A stretch of 64,000 nucleotides of DNA from Lachnospiraceae bacterium (GCA_017430765.1 JAFRMI010000003.1:1-64000); one strand, 5' to 3'. Shown: positions 1 through 8,013, numbered from the stretch's first letter. The notes: a model not told the origin generated them from the letters alone. A program made the numbers and translations.

Positions 1-4
1 CATT

Positions 5-33
5 CATGAGGGGAGCGCAGCCGGACTTTTGCG
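5..33 (+). repeat. Dispersed repeat, copy 1
   Basis: A segment starting CATGAGGGG and continuing GCGCAGCCGGACTTT recurs near 22414-22441 with one substitution and one missing T. Both copies lie between genes. There is no coding signal; it is probably part of a longer dispersed intergenic repeat cut by the window edge. Confidence 0.55.
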
Positions 34-100
34 CCGGGCACGGTCGCGTAAGCGACTATCTCATTGCGTGCCCGTGTGCATCCTGCCGGAGGCTTTTTGT

Positions 101-132
101 CGGATAGGGAATTCCGAGGAATTTCCTATCCG
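101..132. repeat. 15-bp inverted repeat
   Basis: The arms 101-115 and 118-132 are reverse complements with one mismatch, separated by two bases. T-rich and A-rich tracts flank both sides (94-98 and 134-140). It could be a bidirectional terminator or a REP-like palindrome downstream of grdB. Confidence 0.6.
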
Positions 133-134
133 AT

Positions 135-163
135 AAAAAACCGGCCGAAGAAACCCTGGCCGG
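135..163 (-). terminator. Intrinsic terminator of the grd operon
   Basis: On the minus strand a stem CCGGCC/GGCCGG (141-146 with 158-163) is followed immediately by a run of six T (140-135). It lies just past the grdB stop, so the operon ends here with only grdX, grdE and grdB. Confidence 0.8.
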
Positions 164-190
164 TATAGTCTCAACAAGAAAAGCAGGCAA

Positions 191-1498
191 TCAGAACACT
201 GTCTGCCCTTTCACATCTGTCTGGAGCGCATCCAGTGCCTTCTCCACGAGCTTTCTGCGAAGCTTCTTCGCCTCCTCCGGGGAGAGCGCCGGGTTGCCGA
301 GGGGATGCGGAATCGCGACCGCGGGGACGATCCTGTTGGCGCCAACTGTCAGCGAGATCGGGGTGACCGTACATACATGCACGACCGGGATGCCCGCACG
401 CTCAATTTCTTTTACCATCGTTGCGCCGCAACGAGTGCAGGTCCCTCACGTACTCGTCAGTATGACGGCATCTACTCCGTCGCGCAGGAGCTTTTGACTG
501 AAATCATCGGCAAATGCCTTCGCGGAAGCCACCGCCGTCCCGTTGCCGGTGGTTGAATAGAAGAGATGATGGAGTTTCCCGATCTTCCCTTCTTTCTCCA
601 TGTCACGCAGAACATCTACGGGCAGCACACAGTCGGCATCCGCATTGGCGTAAGTTGGGTCATAGCCTCCGTGTGCCGTCTCATAGGCATCAGGGGTGAG
701 ATCGTCCACACCTTCGATATCGTATTCCCCGTAGTGCGATGCATTGGAACTTTCAATATGGTCCGGATTCCCTTTCGGGACGATTCCGCCGGATGTAACG
801 AGCGCAATGACCGCTTTGCTCATATCCTCAATCGGAGGATTCGGCTTCACCCGGTCGAAGGACGGCATTGGGTACTCCGTCTCAAACGGTTTTCCGGCCA
901 GTTTCTTAAGAAGCATCTCCACCGCCCGCTGCGAGCCGCGCTTCTTCTCAAAGAAGTTGACCCGGCGGCCCTGCGGGATATAACCGCTCTCACATGATGC
1001 GCCGATCGGCTCCCCCCTTGCAATTCTGAGCGCCAGAGGCGCCATTCCCTTAACGGCGGCCCGCATGCCGGCCGCGCTGTTCTTTGTGGCGTAGATGACG
1101 ACTTTTTCCTTATACATATCCGCGCCGGGATTCTCTATATACATGCCTGTAAGGGACGGAATGCCCAGCTGCTCCTCTACGGCGGAGGCCATGGCTCCGC
1201 AGGCGACGCCGTATCTTCCGGCATTGAAAGCGGGGCCCGCAATGAACAAATCCGGCTTTCTTTCCTTAACCCAGCCGAGGATCTGCGCTGTCACATCCTC
1301 TATATGCTCGTTAAAATAGCCGTCGCCGCAGACAACCGTTGCGATGACTTCCGCTTCCTCCCCGAACGCCTGCGAGAAGGCAAGCGCCGGCCCGACCGCC
1401 TCGTGATCCCGGATTTCCGGCGGGTAATCCGCCTTCTCCTCGCCGCCGATCTGCGCAAAGAACTGGTTAATATAGTGAATCACCCTGATTTTTCCCAT
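191..1498 (-). CDS. grdB: Glycine/sarcosine/betaine reductase component B, selenoprotein subunit (GrdB/F/H family)
   Basis: Selenoprotein subunit of the substrate-binding component of a Stickland reductase, which passes a carboxymethyl group from the amine substrate to selenoprotein A/component C. The frame contains one TGA, at 446-448 (residue 351), in the context LTST-U-GTCTRCGA, the known selenocysteine site of GrdB. Coding continues in frame for 84 more residues to 191, giving 435 residues, the usual family length. A perfect 6-bp hairpin (419-433) starts 12 nt after the UGA and fits a bacterial SECIS. An RBS, AAGGAGGAG, lies just before the ATG. It is the last gene of grdX-grdE-grdB. Family membership is secure. 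Whether the substrate is glycine, sarcosine or betaine cannot be settled from sequence; the glycine riboswitch favours glycine. A standard gene caller would split or truncate it. Confidence 0.93.
419..433 (-). promoter_or_regulatory. Putative bacterial SECIS hairpin
   Basis: On the minus strand CGTTGC and GCAACG form a perfect stem around GGC, beginning 12 nt downstream of the in-frame UGA of grdB. Bacterial SECIS elements sit within the coding sequence directly after the UGA and are bound by SelB. The tight loop makes the exact fold uncertain. Confidence 0.6.
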
Positions 1499-1508
1499 AC
1501 TCTCCTCC

Positions 1509-2789
1509 TTATCTTGCGCTCAGATTGCCGAAGCCGGTCTCATTGGTAGCCCCTGTAATCACCTGCAGCTCTGCGGTATACGAGCCGTCTTCCCGCAGAG
1601 AATCCGCATTGGCACCGGCAATCTTCCCCGCGTATGCCAGCGTGCCGATCACCCGGTCCATCTTCGGGAGTGTGATCGCCATATTCGCGTTTCCGCCGGT
1701 CACAACGGCATCCGCCGCGGCGTCCGCGTCCGCGAGAGACTGGGACCGACCGTCCTGCCCCGCGTACTCATCGGTGATAATGACCGTTTTGATGCCTTCC
1801 GCCTCGATCTTCTTACAGTTCATGATGAGATCGGTATCGGGATTGCCGAATCCCTCCTGTGAGATGATCACGCCGTCGAGCCCCAGCATTCGGCACAGTT
1901 TTGCCGTCTGGTTCGAGGAGCGCTCCTTGTCCGCGAGGTACACATTTTCATTCGTGATGATCTGACCCACGAAATTGATCGTTTTGCCGTGCTGTGCGTA
2001 GAGATCCTCAATCACGGAATTGTTCTCATGAATATAGGTCGGATTCTTGTCGCAGGCGGAGACGCAGTTCCCGGATATGATCGCGCCGTCCATGACCTCT
2101 GTCGGGCAGAGCAGTGTGGGAAGGATCTTCTTCGCATCGACACCGTACACATAGGTATCGTGAAGCAGTCCCTGGCTCTGCAGCATCTGTACGTAGGCCA
2201 CGCGCGGGAGATCCGGGTACTTTTTCATTCCCTCAAGGAGGTCCTCAAATTCATAGACCGCTGTCGCGTCCGGGACGAGATCGCGCGCGAGTTCCCCGAG
2301 AAATGCAGCCACTTTAAGTCCCGCCATCCGCACTGCTTTCTCATATTCATGCGGCTCGATCCCCTCCTGCGGCGTACAGACCATCACAAGATTCAGGGTC
2401 TTCGAGAACGGGGTGTATTCCGCTCCGGGGCCGGTCATATCGATCACGCCCTCCTGAAAGCCGACGATGGGCCCCGCCGTCACAAGTGCCATTCCCTTGA
2501 GCGCGTAGGTTTTTCCGGAGCCGACCGTTTCCACGGAGGAGATGACTCCCGGGAAGATCCCTCCGGGACCCTCCACCTTGACCCGCGGCTCAATCACATC
2601 CTTTACAGGTGTGATCCGGACGGATTCCCCGGGTTTTGCAATATCAAACACCGCCTCTTTCAGATGTTCCTCTGAAAGAGCAACATCCTTAAGCTCCTTC
2701 CCGGAGACGTAGAGAACGCCGTCCCGGACAGAAGACGTCTCGGCAAAGCAGATATCATGAATCATGATTTTGCCAATCTCGAGTTTCAC
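1509..2789 (-). CDS. grdE: Glycine/sarcosine/betaine reductase component B, pyruvoyl proprotein (GrdE/G/I family)
   Basis: Precursor of the alpha and beta subunits of reductase component B. Family members cleave themselves at a cysteine to generate a pyruvoyl-type carbonyl that binds the amine substrate. The cleavage context SGNCVSACDKN is present. I prefer the GTG start at 2789: it gives the usual N-terminus (KLEIGKIMIHD), places an AGGGAGG RBS at normal spacing, and puts the cleavage Cys at residue 242, as in the Eubacterium acidaminophilum protein. The ATG two codons upstream is almost on top of the RBS. Length is 426 residues. It lies 48 nt after grdX and 10 nt before grdB, so it is co-transcribed. 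The exact substrate type (E, G or I) is unresolved. Confidence 0.92.
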   Translation of the reverse strand: MKLEIGKIMIHDICFAETSSVRDGVLYVSGKELKDVALSEEHLKEAVFDIAKPGESVRITPVKDVIEPRVKVEGPGGIFPGVISSVETVGSGKTYALKGMALVTAGPIVGFQEGVIDMTGPGAEYTPFSKTLNLVMVCTPQEGIEPHEYEKAVRMAGLKVAAFLGELARDLVPDATAVYEFEDLLEGMKKYPDLPRVAYVQMLQSQGLLHDTYVYGVDAKKILPTLLCPTEVMDGAIISGNCVSACDKNPTYIHENNSVIEDLYAQHGKTINFVGQIITNENVYLADKERSSNQTAKLCRMLGLDGVIISQEGFGNPDTDLIMNCKKIEAEGIKTVIITDEYAGQDGRSQSLADADAAADAVVTGGNANMAITLPKMDRVIGTLAYAGKIAGANADSLREDGSYTAELQVITGATNETGFGNLSAR

Positions 2790-2837
2790 GCACATCCCTC
2801 CCTTTTACCGTATGTAGTGCTGCGCTTTTATCACCTG

Positions 2838-3221
2838 TCAATGCGCCGGGCTCCCGGAAAATCCGCTTTCCGCATTGGCTGCATCGACTTTTTGAAAATC
2901 CTCCAGAACTTTTGAATCAAGAAGACGGGATCTGTCCGCAAATGCATCGCACATCCGCAGTGCCGCCTCGATCAGCTCAAGTGACCGGAGATCAATTGGC
3001 CGGCCATTGTCCACGTCGAGCAGAAGCGTACGGTATGGCGTTTCTCCGGGTTTTACACTTCCGTACAGCGGGTGAAAGAGGAGCACTGCGCCCCTGTGAA
3101 TCAAATCCCTCGCTTCGCGAAGGATGTCTTTATAGCCGGCATCCAGATACCGCACGTCTGCGCGGTCCTGAAACCGCGAAGCAGCCAGGGGGTTATTGGT
3201 AAGAAGAATCAGGTGTCCCAT
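2838..3221 (-). CDS. grdX: GrdX family protein
   Basis: Small protein of unknown function that heads grd operons in many Clostridia. The N-terminus LILLTNNPLA and the central HPLYGSVKPGETPYRTLLLD are characteristic of GrdX. Length is 127 residues. A GAAGGAAG RBS precedes the ATG. It is first in grdX-grdE-grdB and is transcribed through the glycine riboswitch and terminator upstream. The last 20 residues (NAESGFSGSPAH) look unconserved. No enzymatic motif is visible. Confidence 0.88.
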   Translation of the reverse strand: MGHLILLTNNPLAASRFQDRADVRYLDAGYKDILREARDLIHRGAVLLFHPLYGSVKPGETPYRTLLLDVDNGRPIDLRSLELIEAALRMCDAFADRSRLLDSKVLEDFQKVDAANAESGFSGSPAH

Positions 3222-3245
3222 CCAGTCTTCCTTCGGTTATTACCT

Positions 3246-3287
3246 AAAAAAAGAAGGCAGACGCAGTCTGCACCGCGTATCTGCCTC
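3246..3287 (-). terminator. Riboswitch expression-platform terminator
   Basis: On the minus strand the stem AGGCAGA/TCTGCCT (3280-3286 with 3255-3261), extended inside by GCG/CGC, is followed by a T-rich tract (3254-3246). It lies between the glycine aptamer and the grdX start, so glycine binding probably controls read-through. Confidence 0.82.
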
Positions 3288-3324
3288 CTGTCTCAAATAC
3301 AGAATTTGATTCAGAAATGCCTGC

Positions 3325-3402
3325 TTTCCAATCCTTTTACCTGAAAGATTCACGAACGAATTCGCTTGCCTCTTCGGTGGTTTCTGAAAACTCTCTCTTG
3401 AA
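3325..3402 (-). ncRNA. Glycine riboswitch, single aptamer
   Basis: On the minus strand the conserved glycine aptamer blocks occur in order: AGAGAG, a short stem GTTT-TCAG-AAAC, CACCGAAGAGGCAAGC, a UUCG-capped stem (GCGAA/TTCGT), GAATCTTTCAGGTAAAAGGA. No second aptamer is visible on either side, so it is a singleton rather than the usual tandem pair. A terminator follows, then the grd genes. An ON switch (anti-termination by glycine) is the likely mode, by analogy with gcvT-type switches. Confidence 0.9.
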
Positions 3403-3421
3403 AAGCATTATTTTCAAAATA

Positions 3422-3450
3422 ATAATACCGTTTATTCGAAAAAATGTCAA
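3422..3450 (-). promoter_or_regulatory. Sigma-A promoter of the grd operon
   Basis: TTGACA (3450-3445) and TATTAT (3427-3422) are separated by exactly 17 nt on the minus strand, just upstream of the riboswitch aptamer. Confidence 0.85.
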
Positions 3451-3651
3451 TAAATCAGCGCACTCATATACAACAGCTATAGACAAAAAGAATCGCTCGG
3501 CGACGCACACAGTCCGGCTTCCCGCCTTACATGAATAAGAGGCGGGGGAAGCTGAGGTCCGCCGGCGGACTTTAATTTCTGCCCCGAATGAAATTTACCG
3601 TCGAATGTGGTAAGATGAAAACATATAGAAAAAGCAGCAAAGGAGATTATT

Positions 3652-4152
3652 ATGAAGGAGATATTTCATCGAATCAGCGTCCGCAAGTATGAGGACAGGC
3701 CGGTCGAACAGGAGAAAATTCTTGAAATCATCCGCGCCGGCATGCAGGCTCCGTCCGCGGCGAATCAGCAGCCCTGGGAGTTTTATGTCATCACGGACAA
3801 AGACGTGCTTGACCGGCTCGGCTCAAGAGAAGTCAGCCCTTACACGCGCATGACGAAGAAAGCGCCCGTCGCCATCGTGACAGCTTATCGCAGAGACACG
3901 CGTCTCCCGGAGATGGCGGAGATCGATATGGCGATATCCCTCGAGAATATGTGGCTCATGACAGATTCTCTCGGACTTGGAGGCGTCATGCTCGGGATTG
4001 CACCTGTCGAAAGCCGTATAGCGGCGGTCAGAGAGATTGTAGGAATCCCGGAAGATCATGTGCCCTTCACCATCTTCCCCCTGGGTTACCCCGCCGAGGA
4101 ACGCCCGCAGGAGGATCGATTCGATGAGACAAGGATTCATTATATCGGATAA
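3652..4152 (+). CDS. Nitroreductase family protein
   Basis: FMN-dependent oxidoreductase of the nitroreductase fold, likely cytoplasmic and dimeric, reducing nitro compounds or quinones with NAD(P)H. The N-terminal signature SVRKYEDRPV (residues 9-18) and the FMN-binding stretch APSAANQQPWEF (33-44) are clear, as is the Gly-rich LGLGGVMLGI. At 166 residues it is a short family member. An RBS, AAAGGAG, precedes the ATG. It appears monocistronic, divergent from the grd promoter. The physiological substrate cannot be inferred. Confidence 0.88.
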   Translation: MKEIFHRISVRKYEDRPVEQEKILEIIRAGMQAPSAANQQPWEFYVITDKDVLDRLGSREVSPYTRMTKKAPVAIVTAYRRDTRLPEMAEIDMAISLENMWLMTDSLGLGGVMLGIAPVESRIAAVREIVGIPEDHVPFTIFPLGYPAEERPQEDRFDETRIHYIG

Positions 4153-4203
4153 CGGGGGCTCTTTCCCCGGCATCTTCCGGGGATCATGGAAAGGATTACA
4201 GAT

Positions 4204-4599
4204 ATGAATCGAGTCAGAAGCTGCTTTCCCGCCATAATCCTGTCACTGGTACTTCTCTGTGCCTGCGGAAAGGCAAAATATGCAGACAGCGCCTTTACCG
4301 GGTCGTGGATCTCCACCACTGTGTCCACACAGGATGCAGATTATTTGGCTGCGGAAGTGGATGGTGATCTCAGGATCGAACTTCGGGAAGACGGGAGCGG
4401 GACTGTATTCTATCAGGGTGATGAGCAGGGCTTTGTCTGGACGGAATCCGACAGCGGGGCAGCCATAGAATATGGGGACAAGACGACGGACGCGCTGGCG
4501 CTGTCCGGTGAGCGGATGACGCTCACCTCGGGAGATGTGACCTTCGTGCTTGAGAAGGAGGTGTCCTCGTCCGCCGCATCCGTGAGCTCTGAGAGCTGA
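4204..4599 (+). CDS. Putative small lipoprotein
   Basis: Secreted protein of about 131 residues with a lipoprotein signal: a basic start (MNRVRS), a hydrophobic stretch and the lipobox LLCAC. I chose the ATG at 4204 because GAAAGGA lies 8 nt upstream; the ATG at 4186 has no good RBS. The mature part contains short beta-rich segments (GSWIS, LREDGSGTVFY, MTLTSGDVTFVLE), like small lipocalin-like lipoproteins of Clostridia, and a Ser-rich tail. It starts 51 nt after the nitroreductase. Function is unknown. Confidence 0.7.
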   Translation: MNRVRSCFPAIILSLVLLCACGKAKYADSAFTGSWISTTVSTQDADYLAAEVDGDLRIELREDGSGTVFYQGDEQGFVWTESDSGAAIEYGDKTTDALALSGERMTLTSGDVTFVLEKEVSSSAASVSSES

Positions 4600-4657
4600 C
4601 AGAAAAAGACCGGAAGCAGCGGTGCAGGGTATTCAAACCGCTGCGGATGGAAAGGGA

Positions 4658-4685
4658 TTGACAGAACGAAAAAATTGGTTATAAT
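4658..4685 (+). promoter_or_regulatory. Sigma-A promoter of ohrR
   Basis: TTGACA (4658-4663), a 16-nt spacer and a perfect TATAAT (4680-4685) lie upstream of the ohrR-like gene. The OhrR-type box overlaps the -10 region. Confidence 0.85.
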
Positions 4686-4694
4686 TAAATTGTA
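4681..4694 (+). promoter_or_regulatory. OhrR-type operator
   Basis: ATAATTAAATTGTA differs by one base from the Bacillus subtilis OhrR half-operator ACAATTAAATTGTA, counting from memory of that site. It overlaps the -10 box of the promoter driving the OhrR-like gene, which indicates autorepression relieved by peroxide. Confidence 0.65.
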
Positions 4695-4822
4695 AGCAAT
4701 ATAATAGAACAAAACGAGATCTCAAAACAGCTGATACGTCAATATTGCATACACGGACACTACGTGGGAGACTGAGAGCGGAAGGAGATGCGGGTGCAAA
4801 GAGCAGGCCCGCCGTAAGGACA

Positions 4823-5254
4823 ATGGATCGATATGAGTGCTTAAAACTGCAAAAACAGCTTTGCTTTCCGCTGTACGCCGTATCGAAGGAGATTGTGCGC
4901 CATTATAAACCCTATCTGGACAAGCTCGACCTGACCTATACGCAGTATATTACCATGCTGGTATTGTGGGAAAAGCAGGAAACCAATGTAAAAGAGCTCG
5001 GAGCGTGCCTGTATCTCGATTCGGGTACACTGACACCGCTTCTTAAAAAGCTGGAGAGCAAGGGATTGATTGAGCGGCACCGCTCCGCAGAGGACGAGCG
5101 GAATCTGGTTGTCAGGGTGACAGAAGCGGGAATGGGCCTGCGCGAGAAGGCGCTGGATGTGCCGTCAGGAGTCGGCAAATGCATCCATCTGGATCCTGAA
5201 GAAGCGGAGACCCTGTATCGGCTTTCCTATAAAATCCTCGGCTCCCTCGAATGA
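4823..5254 (+). CDS. ohrR: OhrR-like MarR family organic-peroxide sensor
   Basis: Dimeric winged-helix repressor that senses organic peroxides. The N-terminal QLCFPLYA with Cys at residue 14 matches the redox-active Cys of B. subtilis OhrR. The DNA-binding segment LYLDSGTLTPLLKKLESKGLIER and the wing SAEDERN are strongly conserved. I chose the ATG at 4823 (143 residues) because family members begin here; upstream in-frame TTG codons would add a tail unlike the family. The RBS is weak (AAGGA close to the ATG). An OhrR-like box sits on its promoter. Thioredoxin follows after 45 nt, so the pair may form a peroxide-induced unit; no ohr peroxidase gene is seen in the window. Confidence 0.88.
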   Translation: MDRYECLKLQKQLCFPLYAVSKEIVRHYKPYLDKLDLTYTQYITMLVLWEKQETNVKELGACLYLDSGTLTPLLKKLESKGLIERHRSAEDERNLVVRVTEAGMGLREKALDVPSGVGKCIHLDPEEAETLYRLSYKILGSLE

Positions 5255-5299
5255 AACACCACCCAAGCAGAGTACAGTGATGACAGGAGGTATATCATC

Positions 5300-5608
5300 A
5301 TGGCAGTTGTTACAGTGACAAGTGAAAATTTTGAAAACGAAGTTCTGAAGTCCGATGTCCCCGTTCTCGTCGATTTCTGGGCATCCTGGTGCGGACCCTG
5401 CCGCATGCTTTCCCCGCTTGTGGATGAAATCGCGGAGGAAGTGACGGGCATTAAAGTCGGGAAGGTGAACTGTGACGATGAGAGTGAGATCGCGAGGAAA
5501 TACAAGATCTTTTCCATTCCCTGCCTGATCGTTTTCAAGGACGGGAAGGAAGTGAACAGAAGCGTCGGCGCGATTCCGAAGGAAGCCATTCTGGATCTTC
5601 TGAAGTAA
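5300..5608 (+). CDS. trxA: Thioredoxin
   Basis: Cytoplasmic disulfide reductant of 102 residues. The active site WCGPC lies at residues 30-34, and the cis-proline region (FSIPCLIVF) and C-terminal Gly region (SVGAIPKEAI) are present. The RBS AGGAGG precedes the ATG. It follows the OhrR-like gene by 45 nt and precedes serine acetyltransferase, which makes it probably part of an oxidative-stress/cysteine unit. Thioredoxin also serves Grd reductases as electron donor, but this gene is not in the grd operon. Confidence 0.93.
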   Translation: MAVVTVTSENFENEVLKSDVPVLVDFWASWCGPCRMLSPLVDEIAEEVTGIKVGKVNCDDESEIARKYKIFSIPCLIVFKDGKEVNRSVGAIPKEAILDLLK

Positions 5609-5728
5609 CGGAGGGGACAGGAGACCGGTATTTCATTGTAAGAGCGAGCCCGCAGCCATACGGGCGGCGGACCAGCAGGGGATATGAAGATGCGGCAGGC
5701 CTTCCTGCCGCATATTAACGGAGAATTA

Positions 5729-6697
5729 ATGGATTCCATACGAAATGAAATAAAATCCATCACGGAAAGCATTCTTGCGGATTACAGAAAAGGCCGCTAT
5801 ATAGACCGGGAGAATAATTTTGACCAGCCGGATAAAGATGTTGTCATCGATATTTTGGATAAGGTGCAGAAGATTATATTTCCGGGGTTTTATAAAGGAC
5901 AGTCTTACAGATATTATACCGTGGAGAACAGTACGAGCACCCTGGTGGAGGACGTTCTCTACAATCTGACAAAGCAGATCGCCCTGTCGCTTCCTTTCTG
6001 CGGAACGTTCAGCGGTGCCGCAAGCAGTGCGCTGACGGAGAAGGCACAGGAACTGGCATTCGCTTTTCTGCGGAAGATTCCGGCCATTCGTGACGTCATT
6101 GACACGGATCTGCAGGCGGAGTTCGACGGAGACCCGGCGGCGGAGAATAAGGACCAGATCATCTTCTCCTATCCGGGCCTTTATGCGATCATGGTGTATC
6201 GGATTGCTCACGAGCTCGTTCTTCTGGATGTTCCCATGATCCCGCGCATGATGTCGGAGCACGCCCATTCCCTGACCGGAATCGATATCAACCCCGGTGC
6301 GACGATCGGCAGATATTTCTTTATCGATCACGGCACCGGCATCGTGATCGGTGAGACAACGGAGATCGGGGACAACGTCAAGATCTACCAGGGCGTGACG
6401 CTCGGTGCGCTCTCAACGCGGAAGGGGCAGAAACTGCGCGGCAGAAAACGTCATCCGACCATTGGGAACAATGTGACGATCTATGCCGGGGCTTCCATAC
6501 TCGGCGGAGAATCGGTCATCGGCGAAGGCGCGGTGATCGGCGCGAACGCGTTCATCACATCCTCGATCCCGGCAGGAGCCAAAGTGTCAATTAAAAACCA
6601 GGAGTACTCGGTCCGCTACGACGATGAAGGGGAGGCGACTCTCAGGGAAGTCGAGCAGATCCGGAACTGGTATGTACCGACCGGCGAGGAGCAGTAG
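5729..6697 (+). CDS. cysE: Serine O-acetyltransferase
   Basis: Forms O-acetylserine from serine and acetyl-CoA, the first step of cysteine synthesis. The C-terminal half is a left-handed beta-helix of hexapeptide repeats ([23 protein letters not shown], then [19 protein letters not shown]). The catalytic His lies in [10 protein letters not shown]. The long N-terminal helical part makes it the larger 320-residue clostridial form. I chose the ATG at 5729 because GGAG lies 5 nt upstream; the ATG at 5684 would add 15 residues without a good RBS. It lies downstream of thioredoxin. Confidence 0.9.
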   Translation: MDSIRNEIKSITESILADYRKGRYIDRENNFDQPDKDVVIDILDKVQKIIFPGFYKGQSYRYYTVENSTSTLVEDVLYNLTKQIALSLPFCGTFSGAASSALTEKAQELAFAFLRKIPAIRDVIDTDLQAEFDGDPAAENKDQIIFSYPGLYAIMVYRIAHELVLLDVPMIPRMMSEHAHSLTGIDINPGATIGRYFFIDHGTGIVIGETTEIGDNVKIYQGVTLGALSTRKGQKLRGRKRHPTIGNNVTIYAGASILGGESVIGEGAVIGANAFITSSIPAGAKVSIKNQEYSVRYDDEGEATLREVEQIRNWYVPTGEEQ

Positions 6698-6734
6698 ATC
6701 CGCCGTCCGGTACCGCGGTCCGACCGGCGGGGAG

Positions 6735-6804
6735 CAGCAGACCGGCAGAGCGGAACCGCCGCCCGGCCGTTGAAGAACAGCAGACCGGCAGAGCGGAACC
6801 GCCG
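6735..6804 (+). repeat. Two direct repeats of 27 bp
   Basis: CAGCAGACCGGCAGAGCGGA plus ACCGCCG occurs at 6735-6761 and identically at 6778-6804, 43 bp apart, between cysE and a sugar-binding lipoprotein gene. A degenerate third relative (GTACCGCGGTCCGACCGGC) precedes them. It probably arose by a short local duplication. Confidence 0.7.
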
Positions 6805-6828
6805 CTAAGCCGGCGGGAAGGAGAGCTT

Positions 6829-8013
6829 TTGAGAAGAAGACGCGGGCTGATTGCGGCTGCATTTTTAATATTGACTCTTGTGACGGGCTGTGCGTGGCAG
6901 CCCGCTCTTTTGCTGCCTTCCTCTAAGAACGGGAAGACGGAGAGACCGATTCCGGCGGACGAGGACATCGTGATCGGCGTATCCATCTGGAGCACGGTGG
7001 ACCCCCTCGGGTCTGAGTGCAAAAAGATGCTGGATCTTGCGGCCTCCGCTCTCGGTGTGCGGATCCGGTATATCTCACACGACTATACGCCCGATAAGGT
7101 GAAGGCGTCGGTCCGGCTGCTCTGCGAGGCGGGATGCCGGGGAGTGGTCGTCTGCAATTGCTCCGATGCGGAGATGGAGGAGATCATCGGAACCTGCGAG
7201 GAGAACGGTGTGTATTTTGCGCAGAGTTTCCGGGAAATCAGCGGGACATTGAGCCCGGCGGAGAGAAAAGCGGCGGCGGAATCTCCTTTCTGCGTCGGCG
7301 CGGTACATGAGAACGAGGAGGAGAACGGGGAGATTCTCACGCGGTTTCTTCTTGAGAAAGGAAAGCGGGAGATCGGCCTGATCGGATGGAGGGTCGGGGA
7401 TGCCGCCTGGCTGTCCCGCTGGCAGGGCTGTGAGACGGCCGTCGAGAAATGGAACGTGGAGCACCCGGACGACAAAGCCGGACTTACGGAACCGAAATAT
7501 GGCGGCATGACCCAAAAAGACGGCGAAAGCGCGGCCGCAGTCCTTCTGAAAGAGAATCCGGCCATTGACGCGATTGTCGTGGCGGGAGGAGGCGGAGAGC
7601 CTCTGTCCGGGGTGATCGCTGCGGTGAATGAAGCCGGGCAAAAAGAGAGGATCGATATCGCGGCAACGGACTTTATCCGGGATCCGGCGGAATATCTTGC
7701 GGACGGGACACTCGACGGACTGGCCGGGGGAACCTATGCGGATCCGCTGTTCGCATTTCTGGCCGTGTACCGGGCGATCAAGGGCATGGAGGAAGACTGC
7801 GCCGGAAAGTATACGGAGATTATGGTGCCGTATATGTATGTGGTTTCTCCGGACGAATACACAGCTTATAAGGAATGCTTCAAGGATCGGCTGCCCTATA
7901 CGGAGGAGGAGATCCGGCAAATGGCATCCATGGATTCAGAAAGTCTGAAAAGCACAGCGGCAGCTCTTTCAGTGGAGGATGTGCGCGCGAGAATCCCCGC
8001 AGAGGCGGAGTAG
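6829..8013 (+). CDS. Periplasmic-binding-protein-like sugar-binding lipoprotein
   Basis: Extracellular solute-binding lipoprotein of the ribose/galactose-type (Peripla_BP_4) class. A signal peptide with the lipobox TLVTGCAW occupies residues 1-22. The binding fold starts at DIVIGVSIWSTVDPLG, with the hinge-like segments RGVVVCNCSDAE, IGLIGWRVGD and DAIVVAGGGGEPL. The start is TTG with an AAGGAG RBS at good spacing. Length is 394 residues. No ABC ATPase or permease lies beside it, so it is an orphan: it may feed a distant transporter or act as a sensor partner. The sugar is unknown. Confidence 0.82.
   Translation: MRRRRGLIAAAFLILTLVTGCAWQPALLLPSSKNGKTERPIPADEDIVIGVSIWSTVDPLGSECKKMLDLAASALGVRIRYISHDYTPDKVKASVRLLCEAGCRGVVVCNCSDAEMEEIIGTCEENGVYFAQSFREISGTLSPAERKAAAESPFCVGAVHENEEENGEILTRFLLEKGKREIGLIGWRVGDAAWLSRWQGCETAVEKWNVEHPDDKAGLTEPKYGGMTQKDGESAAAVLLKENPAIDAIVVAGGGGEPLSGVIAAVNEAGQKERIDIAATDFIRDPAEYLADGTLDGLAGGTYADPLFAFLAVYRAIKGMEEDCAGKYTEIMVPYMYVVSPDEYTAYKECFKDRLPYTEEEIRQMASMDSESLKSTAAALSVEDVRARIPAEAE

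Noticed and set aside
191..1498. grdB as a frameshifted or truncated pseudogene
   Set aside because: The only interruption is a TGA at the known selenocysteine site, and conservation continues beyond it.
4616..4644. Hairpin GCAGCGGT/ACCGCTGC as terminator of the small lipoprotein gene
   Set aside because: The stem is real but the 13-nt loop and absence of a T run make termination doubtful.
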